This document shows positions 7,692 through 17,200 of a stretch of DNA of 46,752 bases, one piece after another (the stretch's first letter is position 1; each line of letters opens with the position of its first letter). The position numbers and the translations under genes were made by a program. This DNA is from a virus. The DNA lies in IMG/VR virus record IMGVR_UViG_3300009285_000812, positions 1 through 46,752 of that record; one strand, written 5' to 3'. The notes beneath the pieces were generated by a model, which made no database searches, was not told the origin of the DNA, and saw only the letters and a list, made by a program, of their open reading frames with translations.

Positions 7692-9017
7692 ATGGCACAA
7701 AAAAGTTTAAGTACTATCGTAGACGATGTTGAAGTTCTTTTAGATGACGGCTCTAACGTTATCTGGAGTTCTACCACCATCATCACACCCGCCGTCCAGT
7801 CGTCCTTGAGGGAAATCTCGATTGTCTACCCTCAGAAGGCCTCTTATTGGGCGACGGCGAGACACTACTCCAAGAACGTCAATGTATCGGGGTTTCTCGG
7901 CCTACTCAAAGTCAATTCAGCGGTCTATCCCGTGTCCACAAGGGACTCTGACGGCGATCTGATAGACGACGGGGATTTCGACAAGAACCGTCGGAACATC
8001 AGGTACACCGACGCCAACACTATACGGTTAGTCATGGACAATGCGCCGAAGGCTTATAAGACCGATTTGCTTACAGGCACAGTAACCTTCACTTCGGGTG
8101 ATACTGCTATCACCGGCGTAGGCACAGCTTTCACTACTGAGTTAAGAGCCGGTAATTACATTATGAAGTCCACCGGAAACGAGTGGTACAGAATCGCCTC
8201 AATCACCTCGGATACCGTTTTAGTTTTAGGGCGGGCTTGTGTAGCAGCGGACACAGGTGCGGACACCGAAGATTTAACTATCTTCTGGCGCAACGACGTA
8301 GTGTTAAGTTGTGATACCGAACAGTACTTAACTTCAATGACCGACATTGCCGGAGCGATTGATCTGGGTACTGGTTACACCTACGGTTCGTGGATGATTC
8401 ATGTTGACGCTTTAGGCACAGGGACGGTTCCGGCTGGAACGCTGTTAAATATCGCTGGTTCGGACACGACCTATAGAGTAACCGCTGATGCTACGATAGG
8501 CACAAACGAATGTGACATCTATATCGAACCCGCCTTACAAGACACAGTTCCCGATAACGCGGTAGTTACTTTCAGGGTCTCATCCCTAACCCCCGCTCTC
8601 GAAAGAATCTTAACTGAAATGGCAGCGGCGGATGTCGTTATCAATCATGCGTCAACGGCGTTTGATGCCCTTGCCTTGATTGCGACAGATATAACCAACG
8701 CCGACACCGAATACAAGTTAGCCAATCCCGAAGTTGACCAGGCGGTGGCTGATGCTGATTCAGGACGGGCTTTGGTTAATTCTGTTCCTGAAGGCGGCGG
8801 GATGAATGATTACCTGAACCTCCTACAAGGGGTTATGACCACGGCTAACGGCTATCTCTCTACGGCGGTAGCGGCGCTTAATCAGGCTAAACTAAGAATC
8901 AACTCAGCCAATCTTACTATTGCTTTAAGGAATCTGGGCCACGAAAGGAAGCAAGCGGCTCTTAGAGAACTCCATAAAATCGCGCCTCATAAATACTTCG
9001 AGAGTTACCAGCGGTGA
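7692..9017 (+). CDS. Neck/adaptor-like virion protein with inserted beta domain
   Basis: A 441-residue protein. The first ~70 residues (LSTIVDDVEVLLDDG..., AVQSSLREI) resemble head-tail adaptor N-termini. A central segment, GTVTFTSGDTAITGVGTAFTTEL, is a beta-rich module common in phage structural proteins. The C-terminal ~120 residues are Ala-rich and helical, ending ALRELHKIAPHKYFESYQR. I infer a connector or tail-completion protein. An AAGG-type site precedes ATG 7692, and the stop overlaps the next GTG. Confidence 0.55.
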   Translation: MAQKSLSTIVDDVEVLLDDGSNVIWSSTTIITPAVQSSLREISIVYPQKASYWATARHYSKNVNVSGFLGLLKVNSAVYPVSTRDSDGDLIDDGDFDKNRRNIRYTDANTIRLVMDNAPKAYKTDLLTGTVTFTSGDTAITGVGTAFTTELRAGNYIMKSTGNEWYRIASITSDTVLVLGRACVAADTGADTEDLTIFWRNDVVLSCDTEQYLTSMTDIAGAIDLGTGYTYGSWMIHVDALGTGTVPAGTLLNIAGSDTTYRVTADATIGTNECDIYIEPALQDTVPDNAVVTFRVSSLTPALERILTEMAAADVVINHASTAFDALALIATDITNADTEYKLANPEVDQAVADADSGRALVNSVPEGGGMNDYLNLLQGVMTTANGYLSTAVAALNQAKLRINSANLTIALRNLGHERKQAALRELHKIAPHKYFESYQR

Positions 9018-10081
9018 GAACCCTAAGCGCGACTCAGCTTGCGCAGCAATTAGAGCGTGATAGGACTCCTTATATTAAGTTCATCCTTGATAACGGGGTA
9101 ACACAGTACGACTACTCTACGGATGTGGCAACGGACAGACTACTTTCGATAGAACATACCGAAGCCCCGTACACCGAGGAAGCGGACGTTATCCTTAATA
9201 ACTTCGATAGGGCTGTGCCTGATTTAAGGGGATACCACGTAGACCCTGAGTATGGGGATGTCGTGCCCGGAGTAGGTAATGAATCGGCTGAATATCCTCG
9301 ATTATGGGTGGTTTCACAGTACGAGCGTTCGCAACCCGGCGGAACTCTTGGCCTGACCGTTACGCTTAAGCTCTGGGGCGCGTGGACGTTGCTTTCGATG
9401 ATTTACGTAGACCACGTAGGCGCAGCTCCGTTCTACGACTACATCTACAACAGAACCACCACTCCGTTGGATATTATGACACCGGCTCTGGCTGACGTAA
9501 GCATTACCCTAACAGATAATTCTTCAGACGATCTGATTACCGATACCATGACGCCATACATCGAAGTCAATATGCCGTCACAAGAATCTTATCAGGGTCT
9601 ATTAAAACGTCTGATTAACATTACCAAGAAGTACTACCGGATGGACGTTAATCAGACCTGTTATCTGATTTACCCACAGGACTCAGACGCGGTGGACGAA
9701 ACATATTACACCGTAACCACCGCTGGGTATATGACGGCTCTATTCCATGCCGAGCAGATGAACGAAAGCATCCCAAATAAGGTAGTGGTCTATTGTAATC
9801 AGGACGCCGACGCAGCGTGGAACGAAGGCTGGGGCAGTATGATTACCGGAACAGCGGAGGACACAACAGCTTCCGCGAGATTCCAGCCTCTAGGCCAGAC
9901 TAACGTTATAGAGTATTCCGTAGCCCCGACGATCAACAATCAGACAGACGCCGATAAGTACGCTTCAGCGAGATTGATACGGTCTAAAGCCGAAAGCCGT
10001 GCCGCTTGGTTTGAATGTCCGCATGACGCCAGACTACAGTGTTATGACCGTGTACAGGTTATTGACGTGAGGGGCTTCTAA
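9014..10081 (+). CDS. Tail hub-like structural protein
   Basis: A 355-residue acidic protein rich in predicted beta structure. It ends ARLQCYDRVQVIDVRGF, resembling tail-hub proteins where a similar strand precedes a segment with a pattern like TRVTSIKHVY. Here that segment is found in the next gene, after an extra beta domain. A hub or tail-knob role is inferred. GTG start overlaps the previous stop; the TAATG junction couples it to the next gene. Confidence 0.45.
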   Translation: MRTLSATQLAQQLERDRTPYIKFILDNGVTQYDYSTDVATDRLLSIEHTEAPYTEEADVILNNFDRAVPDLRGYHVDPEYGDVVPGVGNESAEYPRLWVVSQYERSQPGGTLGLTVTLKLWGAWTLLSMIYVDHVGAAPFYDYIYNRTTTPLDIMTPALADVSITLTDNSSDDLITDTMTPYIEVNMPSQESYQGLLKRLINITKKYYRMDVNQTCYLIYPQDSDAVDETYYTVTTAGYMTALFHAEQMNESIPNKVVVYCNQDADAAWNEGWGSMITGTAEDTTASARFQPLGQTNVIEYSVAPTINNQTDADKYASARLIRSKAESRAAWFECPHDARLQCYDRVQVIDVRGF

Positions 10082-11082
10082 TGGTACAGTCAATCCTTTA
10101 CCCGTCTCATGCTGGTTGGGCCGACGCAGGGCAAGGATCACTTTATAACGGTCATTCATGGGACGCTTTGCATGATGGGGATATTGCGACCATTGAGGCT
10201 GCGGGCGGGGCGGTAGTTGTTTCCGAAATAGCCTCCGGCGTGGCGCAAATTGTATCGGCTGGCGGAAGTGGATGGTGGCGGCTAAGCAGGATTATTCTTT
10301 TAATTCCGACAAACTCTCTACCCAACCAAATAGTAATAAGCTCTGCTACTTTGTCTTTGTATTGCCCAGCTAAAGGTGACACTTTAAATACTAGCCCCTC
10401 AGTGAATGTCTATGACGCTGACACTGCTGGGGAGTCGGGATTCGTTCAAGCCGACTTTAATAGTTTTGGTACTTTACCATTTGCTACTGCTATAAATTAC
10501 AGCAACGTGTCCACGGGTAGTTATGTAGACTTTTCCTTAAATAGTTCGGGGATAGCCGCTATTAACACAAGTGGGGTTTCCAAGTTCGGTATAAGGTTAG
10601 TGACTGATGTGCTAGATAACGAGCCTACTTGGGCGGCAGAAAGCGGTAGTTGGTTTACCTTCGCGCTAACGGGTACTAATAAACCCAAGCTGACAGTTAA
10701 TTATATTCTAGCCGAGACCTACCCCACCGACGCCGCTACCAGAGTCACCTCCATAAAACACGTCTACAAGAACGCTTTAATAAACGGGGGGAAAACAACC
10801 TATAAATGTATGATTCAGTTAGGCGGTCTCCCTGCTCTTGAAGGTTTTGACGCTATGTCTGGGACTAGCATGGAAGAGGAAGAAACCCGCCCTGAGAGTG
10901 ATTACAACGGCAAACCAATCTGGCCTTATTACCGTCCTCCTCCGTTCATGGTAACTCCCGATCCCAATGCGCCAAGAAAACCAATCGGCCCTAACCTGGG
11001 TAGACCGGGGCAGATTGTAACTCCCGTTCCACCGTTAGTTCCCAAACCAAGAGGCCCTTCATTACCACGAGGAGGCGTCTAA
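10081..11082 (+). CDS. Tail protein with DNRLRE-like jelly-roll domain
   Basis: A 333-residue protein in three parts. Residues ~50-215 look like a DNRLRE/CBM-type jelly roll (LSRIILLIP, ISSATLSLYCPAKGD, KPKLTVNYI). Residues ~218-255 (ATRVTSIKHVYKNA to MIQLGGLPA) resemble the C-terminal end of a tail-hub protein. The last ~80 residues are Pro-rich. The jelly-roll portion is visibly more AT-rich than its neighbours. Translational coupling through TAATG with the preceding hub-like gene is likely. Confidence 0.5.
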   Translation: MVQSILYPSHAGWADAGQGSLYNGHSWDALHDGDIATIEAAGGAVVVSEIASGVAQIVSAGGSGWWRLSRIILLIPTNSLPNQIVISSATLSLYCPAKGDTLNTSPSVNVYDADTAGESGFVQADFNSFGTLPFATAINYSNVSTGSYVDFSLNSSGIAAINTSGVSKFGIRLVTDVLDNEPTWAAESGSWFTFALTGTNKPKLTVNYILAETYPTDAATRVTSIKHVYKNALINGGKTTYKCMIQLGGLPALEGFDAMSGTSMEEEETRPESDYNGKPIWPYYRPPPFMVTPDPNAPRKPIGPNLGRPGQIVTPVPPLVPKPRGPSLPRGGV

Positions 11083-12237
11083 ATGCCTATACCTACCGCT
11101 TCCCCTAATCTATTCCCGTCACGCACCCCTGATACTACCTTCCAGCGCGGGGCTATCAATAACAACTCTCAGGCTTATACCGACTCCCAGGTATCTGTAG
11201 TCACATCTTCGCTGGCCGCGCTTAACTTCACCGGCTTTAAAGCATGGACTAGCGGAGCAGATGCCGCCACTTACACCATTACAGGTGGAATGTTTCAGAT
11301 TGATAGGGCTGGAATAGGATACATCAAAGGGGTTGAGGTTACGTGGGTAGCGGCGCAGCAGACCGGCGTTCTCACCTCGTTTGCTACGCACTGGATTATG
11401 ATTAATTCGTCCGGTGTCCTGACTTCGACTTCCTCGGTAACAGGTTCAACCTTTACCGATAATATAATTCTCTACGAAGTCCACTACGACGGAACAAACT
11501 ATTGTGTTGTCAAAGAGAACCACAGTTACGATTTCCCGACTAAAGTATCATCGTATCTCCACGCTAACTTAAACACTGTCATTCGAGGCACAGGGGCTAT
11601 CATCGCTCCGGTTGCTACAGGCGACGGTTCCAGTTCAACCCACAGAGAAGTCAAAGTCACCGGCGCGGATACGATGGATGACCACGGGTTGTCTACCACA
11701 ATCCCCGATTCAGCGGGGGCGGGCGTTACCATTAACACGATGTACTTAAACGCCTCTAGCAAGTACGTTAGATATTCCCAGTCTACCGAACTCCCGATGT
11801 ATTACAACGCTTCAGGCACACCGACTATCCTAAACGCAGTTAACGAAGTCTTCTGCGCCTACCCGATATACGTTTCTAAGGACGACATCGAAACTTCCAC
11901 GCCGGTCTACTTCTCGATTATGGACTCCAATGCGGAGGACAACCTTAACGCGGTTATCGACAACATCAACTCAGGTAGTTACCAGTACGCTTCAGGCGAA
12001 CTCAAATCTTTAGAGCTTTGCCAACTGGGTTTTATTATCATGGAATACTCTGCGGCAGGCGGGCGCATTGCTCATACCATCGTAGCCAAGAACACCTTCA
12101 AGCAAGAGCTAATTGATGGTATGCCTGCGGCGCATCTACCGATAGATGCATTCAGCGGTCTCAGTAAAATCACCGTGGGGGCAACCGAACCCACTTCCCC
12201 TCGTATCGGTGACGTTTGGATCGAAGTTACTTTATAG
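11083..12237 (+). CDS. Tail fibre or receptor-binding-like protein
   Basis: A 384-residue Ser/Thr/Asn-rich, beta-predicted protein with no charged clusters, as in phage fibre and appendage proteins. The C-terminus has PTSPRIGDVWIEVTL, a short motif often found near the ends of phage tail proteins (P..P..GD.W). The ATG immediately follows the previous stop and the GGAGG of the next gene overlaps its own stop. Exact function is inferred from position. Confidence 0.5.
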   Translation: MPIPTASPNLFPSRTPDTTFQRGAINNNSQAYTDSQVSVVTSSLAALNFTGFKAWTSGADAATYTITGGMFQIDRAGIGYIKGVEVTWVAAQQTGVLTSFATHWIMINSSGVLTSTSSVTGSTFTDNIILYEVHYDGTNYCVVKENHSYDFPTKVSSYLHANLNTVIRGTGAIIAPVATGDGSSSTHREVKVTGADTMDDHGLSTTIPDSAGAGVTINTMYLNASSKYVRYSQSTELPMYYNASGTPTILNAVNEVFCAYPIYVSKDDIETSTPVYFSIMDSNAEDNLNAVIDNINSGSYQYASGELKSLELCQLGFIIMEYSAAGGRIAHTIVAKNTFKQELIDGMPAAHLPIDAFSGLSKITVGATEPTSPRIGDVWIEVTL

Positions 12238-12245
12238 GGAGGAAA

Positions 12246-12992
12246 ATGAGAGAGTTAATTATTCTGGCTATGGGGCCTTCTCGAAAAGAATGTCCCTTCG
12301 ATGCCGAGGTCTGGTCGGTCAATCAAGGATACTGGCAGATTGCCAGGTTAAAGGGCCACGTCAATAAAATCTTTCTGGCCCATGAACAGGTCTATGAAAC
12401 ATGGCCTGACGGCGAGAAACACCAGATGTTCTACTGGGATGACTACAACCAGCTAATAGAAGCCGGGGTTGAAGTCATTAACATTCACAAAATCGAAGAG
12501 CTTCATTCAACCTTATTCCCGATGGATAAAATCGTTGCCAAGTTCGGCTGCGATTACTTCTCGAATACCCTGTGCTACATGATCGCCTACGCCTTACACC
12601 AAGCGACCTACACAAGAAAAGGTAAAGTCATCCTGAAATATCCTTTCAAGTTAAGGTTATACGGTTGCGACATGAGAGACACAGGGGAATACGCGCTGGA
12701 AAAAGGAGGTGTTGAGTACTGGATAGGATACGCGAGAGGTCTTGGAGTTATTGTCGAAAACACTTCCTTCTCGGTGTTATGCAAAACAGTCACTTACGCG
12801 CCATACGGGAAAAAGGACTTCGACCCTACAAAGTTCGCCGTTGGGTCATCGGTAATAATCGGATGGGATGGTACGGTTTATGGTAAGGGAGAATGTCAGG
12901 CAATCGGAAGTAGTTGTAGTTCACCTGATGCGGGGCAAGAAGACCATCCTCCATCATTCAAATCAAGCGAAGGGTTTGTTATCAAACTTTAA
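12246..12992 (+). CDS. GPS-motif glycosyltransferase-like protein, copy B
   Basis: A 248-residue paralogue of the protein at 165-869. Shared motifs are MGPSRKECPFD at residues 9-19, SNTLCYMIAYALHQ, RLYGCDMRDTGEY, GVEYWIGYARGLGV and SVLCKT. It starts at ATG 12246 with GGAGG three bases upstream, confirming where the family N-terminus begins. The last ~45 residues are not shared with copy A. Its location among tail genes suggests that it modifies a surface or virion glycan rather than acting in core metabolism, but no activity is proven. GT42-like or MptE/DUF115-like fold is my reading of the motif order. Confidence 0.65.
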   Translation: MRELIILAMGPSRKECPFDAEVWSVNQGYWQIARLKGHVNKIFLAHEQVYETWPDGEKHQMFYWDDYNQLIEAGVEVINIHKIEELHSTLFPMDKIVAKFGCDYFSNTLCYMIAYALHQATYTRKGKVILKYPFKLRLYGCDMRDTGEYALEKGGVEYWIGYARGLGVIVENTSFSVLCKTVTYAPYGKKDFDPTKFAVGSSVIIGWDGTVYGKGECQAIGSSCSSPDAGQEDHPPSFKSSEGFVIKL

Positions 12993-13028
12993 GCAGAAGA
13001 TAATCAGATACTTTAGAGGAGAAAAACA

Positions 13029-13571
13029 ATGAAAGAAAATGTCAAACTCACAGGCAACGTCATAGGCCACTTGGTAAAAGGCGATTTTGTAAACGGTAAA
13101 TGGATTCCCACAGGCGTTGAACTACACTTCACCGGACACAACATCGTAACTGACGCCGGTGACAGGTTCTACGCCGAACACAACACCACAAAAACTCTAA
13201 CGGTGGACTTCCATGCGGCTACAGGCGGTATCCGGTTAGGTTCCGGTACTACCGGTGGCGGTGATAAGGCTGATACTGACCTTAATACCGTCTGTACCGC
13301 CGGTGGCTACTATACCAGACTGGAATCAGGTTATCCAATGGCGGGCGACACTGAGGCCAACAACACCGGCGACACGACTGATACCGTAACCTGGTACTAC
13401 TACTGGTCTACGACTGGCGGAAGCGCCACCAAGATTAACGAAGGGGCGATTGTGAACTCGGCAACCAATCCGACTGCCGCATTGTCCCACTTTGACTTCG
13501 GCACTACCTTCGATAAAACGACTGCTGACACAATGCAGTTATTCGTCAATCACCTGTTCTCGGGCGTATAG
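13029..13571 (+). CDS. Virion structural protein, unknown class
   Basis: A 180-residue protein beginning MKENVKLTGNVIGHL behind AGAGGAG. It has IVTDAGDRFYAE, a Gly-rich GIRLGSGTTGGGDKADTDL segment and a beta-rich C-terminus. The pattern of an early VTDAG followed by GSGTT resembles small tail-associated proteins, and the placement among tail genes agrees. Function unknown. Confidence 0.5.
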   Translation: MKENVKLTGNVIGHLVKGDFVNGKWIPTGVELHFTGHNIVTDAGDRFYAEHNTTKTLTVDFHAATGGIRLGSGTTGGGDKADTDLNTVCTAGGYYTRLESGYPMAGDTEANNTGDTTDTVTWYYYWSTTGGSATKINEGAIVNSATNPTAALSHFDFGTTFDKTTADTMQLFVNHLFSGV

Positions 13572-13578
13572 GTATAGT

Positions 13579-13607
13579 TTGACAGTATCTCCGAATAGTG
13601 CTATCAT
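13579..13607 (+). promoter_or_regulatory. Strong sigma-70-type promoter for the homing endonuclease
   Basis: TTGACA (13579-13584) is followed by a 17-bp spacer and TATCAT (13602-13607), with an extended -10 TG at 13599-13600. It begins 8 bp after the preceding stop and reads into the ribosome-binding site of the endonuclease gene. Confidence 0.75.
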
Positions 13608-13627
13608 GTAGCCCATAGGAGGGTTAT

Positions 13628-14170
13628 ATGAAGGATTTACCGGAGACATTCTGGGCTTATCTTGCTGGGTTTATTGAGGCTGACGGCTGTATCAATATAT
13701 ATACAGCTAAAAAGGGGAACCATTCCTACCAAGTGGCAAGGGTGGTTGTTTCCCAAATGGAACGAGGGGTACTAGACTCGATTAAATCTGATTTAGATGA
13801 CGGTTGGATTTGCTCTAGTGTTACTAAACGCGGTAAAACAAAAAGTGGTAACATAATGCACAATCTCACTTTTGGTTCTGCTAAATCAAGATTCATCTGT
13901 CAAAAAATCCTACCATACCTTCGGATCAAGCAAGAAAACACTCTCAAGGTAATCAATTGGAAAAAGAAAATCCATGCCCTAGCCGCTGAAGCGAGAGATG
14001 AATTCCCCGAAGTCTGCCGTCTGTACAAAGAAGGCTATTCCCTGCTAGAAGTATCACAGATAACAGGGATTCATGTCTCTACAGTAGGTTATTGGTTACG
14101 GAATCACGGGTTAACACGTACATATAAGGAATCCCAAATCATCCGTCGCCAACGAGAAAAATCCACCTAG
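13628..14170 (+). CDS. LAGLIDADG homing endonuclease with C-terminal HTH
   Basis: A 180-residue free-standing homing endonuclease. YLAGFIEADGCINI at residues ~11-24 is the LAGLIDADG helix with its catalytic acidic residue. Only one such motif is evident, so it should act as a dimer. The C-terminal 50 residues (SLLEVSQITGIHVSTVGYWL) form a helix-turn-helix likely to add DNA contacts. AGGAGGG precedes ATG 13628. It carries its own promoter and terminator, and its codons differ from the flanking tail genes, which suggests recent mobility. I see no intron or intein boundary. Confidence 0.88.
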   Translation: MKDLPETFWAYLAGFIEADGCINIYTAKKGNHSYQVARVVVSQMERGVLDSIKSDLDDGWICSSVTKRGKTKSGNIMHNLTFGSAKSRFICQKILPYLRIKQENTLKVINWKKKIHALAAEARDEFPEVCRLYKEGYSLLEVSQITGIHVSTVGYWLRNHGLTRTYKESQIIRRQREKST

Positions 14171-14193
14171 AATAAATCCGTCCGTACAGAGAG

Positions 14194-14277
14194 ACCTCTT
14201 CAGCGGGGTCTAGTTCACAAACACTAGCAGTTTTTCTTTAGGGCGGAATGAAGGGGGCTAACAACCCCCTTCTTTTT
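14194..14277 (+). terminator. Rho-independent terminator after the homing endonuclease
   Basis: AAGGGGG (14251-14257) pairs with CCCCCTT (14265-14271) around a 7-nt loop, followed by CTTTTT (14272-14277). Just upstream, short inverted repeats (AGACC...GGTCT and CTAG...CTAG) precede another T-run. The next gene's GGAGG starts immediately after the T-tract. Confidence 0.8.
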
Positions 14278-14286
14278 GGAGGCTTA

Positions 14287-17200
14287 ATGCCCAACGTAGT
14301 TGAAAGTACTTCTTGGGGTTATCGCTATACCCTCGAAAAGGGGGATGTAGTTGAAGTAGGGGATAGCTCCGTTTCCGGCTTCAAAGCCCATGTCAAGATT
14401 ATAAGGGGCAATAAGTGGTTCTCGCTTGGTTTAGCAGGAGGAACGTTTGTCCCGTCATTGAATGGGCTAACCGTATCCTTCCCCTTTAACTCCAACATAA
14501 GCGTCAACATCTATCCGGTAGACCCCTGCGAACGGCTGCCCGATGGCGGTATTGAGTATAACGTTATCCTGACCAAGAAGATCGCGCAGACTACCATCAC
14601 TATGAACGTGGATTGGTCTGGGATCACCTGGCGCAAGATTCCCGCTCTCAATGTCGAGTATGACCAAGCCCTGTGTGTAGACAAGTGGCCTAAAAGTACG
14701 GCTCCATTCACAATCACCCCGACCCAGATTTCTGATGCTACGGGGGAAGTCCTGCTAACCAGACCTGAGTATGAGGTTAACTCGTATGAAGGTACGGCTA
14801 TGGTACCCGACAAGTCCACATCAGAAGTGGGCGTCAACAAGGACAACGGGCAACCTATTACTTTTACAAATCTAAGCCAAACTCACCTGTACATCCACCG
14901 TGGGCAAATGGCCGATGCATTGGGTAACACCGCTTGGGTTGAGGATATTAACCTTGACCAGACGGCTAAGACCATTACCTTCACTTTGCCGAGGGACTGG
15001 ATCAAGACCGCTACCTACCCGATTAGTCAAGTCTGCGGCGTTGACCCCGCCTATACCCAGACATGGGCTTCATGGCAAAGCACAGCCTGGGGCGGGTCTG
15101 ACGGGGTATGGGGGGATTATGATACCACGGCAGTAGTTGGCGCGGACAACGTAGTTCTGTCTTTAGTCCTGTCCAATGCCACGGCGGGTACTGAGAACTC
15201 TCTGGGTGTCAGGGCTAACGGGAGTAGTCTAGAACGCAGGGTAACTCTCCATGAGGCTGAAGGCGGTGGGCAGACCCATTGTAGAATGTTCGTCCAGTCT
15301 GACGCTAATGGAATTATTGAGTGCTACCACTCTGACGTTTCCGATGCTGATTACTTTTATGTGTCTGGATACTGGACAAATGTAACATTTATTGAAGCTA
15401 TTAATTCGCCTGTATCTGGTGGCAGTAGCGGGAGTTGGCAGACAGGAGACAACCTTCTTAGTGCATGGGCAGGGAAAGTAGCCCATATACTTTTAGAGAA
15501 TAGAGAAGCTGATGTTGCTAATACATTGGGTGTTCGCGCAGTTGGTTCATCTCTAGAACGGATAATAGTCGTTCACGAACCCGAAGCTGGCGGCTACAGC
15601 TACTTGGATATGTTGGTAAAAGTAGATGCCAACGCCGATATTAGCTATTACTCAAGTGATATTACCAACGCCAGTTTTATTGCTTCTGGCTACTTCTCCT
15701 CCGAAATGGACTTCGTGGAGAAGTGGCAGGCCCTCCCCTATGGCGCCTCGTGGCATACTGAGGATTTATCTGCATATCTAGACCAAGATGGGCGCGTGTG
15801 CGATTTTATGCTAACACACGGTTATGTAGCTGCTATCATAACATTAGGCATCAGGGATGGTGATGACTTATCTACTGAGCGAAGTCTACAAGAGCATGAA
15901 TCCGAAAACGGGAGTGGGACTAACCATCAAGAATTTACTGGTTTTAGTATGTCAGCTAAGACTAATGCATCAGGTTTGGTCTATGCAAGACTTTCGTCAA
16001 CTAGCAATGAGTCATTCCTCACCGGCTACTTCAAACCATCAGCAACGGGGCCGACGGCCTATCTCAAGATAGTAAATGAGACCTTACAATCCTCCGAGGG
16101 ATTTCAACGGGCGCGGACTTCCTATAAGCATATTGCCGAAACAGAACAAGTCTCGGAGAGTTTAAGGCACGTCAAGGCGTTCTTTAAAGTTATAGATGAG
16201 GTTATTCAAGTCAGCGAGGGGTTTGTCAGGAGCCTTGTAACTCAAGGGGAAGCCTTACTTAAGATCATCAATGAGACGCTTCAGATAAGTGAGACTATTC
16301 ATAAAACACAGGGCTTCATTAAATCAATCTCGGAGACAGTTCAATCATCAGAGACTTACCAGAAAGCACTTAGTCTAATCAAGGCACAGAATGAGACGGT
16401 TCAATTAAGCGAAACTCATCAGAAATCTCGCGGCTTGATTAAATACTCCGATGAGACCGTTCAGACTTCCGAAGGAACTTACACTCAGAGGGGACTACAA
16501 CGAACAGTTAACGAAACCCTAGAAGTACGCGGCGGCTCTACCCAGACTATTGAAGTAAGAGTAGCGGCTAGTGCTGATGATTGCCTACGGAGACTAACTA
16601 CACCGTTTTTTGGCCTTAATGCCACCTACAGTTATGCAGGGGCTACCGATGCTTTTTCGCAATTTGGGTCTGGTTTGCGTTTTACAAATCTTGGTATACC
16701 ACAAGGCGCGGCGATTTCTAATGCCTATTTGTTATTCACATGCCGGTCGTCCTCGTCTGGTACTGAAAATAACACACGAATAAGCGCAGAAGCCGTGGAC
16801 AATGCGGTTACTTTTGAGAACGATGGTGGTGCTTTTGACACACGGTTTGCTAATCACACTACAGCGAGAATTGATTGGGATAATGAAGAGGCATGGGTAG
16901 AAGAGAGCGGATACCAAACACCTTCAATTACATCAGTAGTTCAAGAGATTGTAAATCGCCCTAGTTGGAATCCTAGTAACTCGCTAGTAATATTCCACGA
17001 GGATTTTGACGATAGAAGCACTCATGCTGTTGGTTGTGTCAGGTATGCGTATTCGTGGGACTCTGGCCCATCCAAAGCCCCTCTTCTCCATATCGAATAC
17101 AGGGTAGAACCTGAAAAGTACATGGGCTATACCAAAGAGGCTAATGAGACCGAGCAAGTAACCGAGTCCCATCAGAAGTCTCAAGGCTTCATCCATCAGA

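Noticed and set aside
14248-14286. ATG 14248 as start of the large fibre
   Set aside because: It would translate through the terminator hairpin; GGAGG directly before ATG 14287 decides the start.
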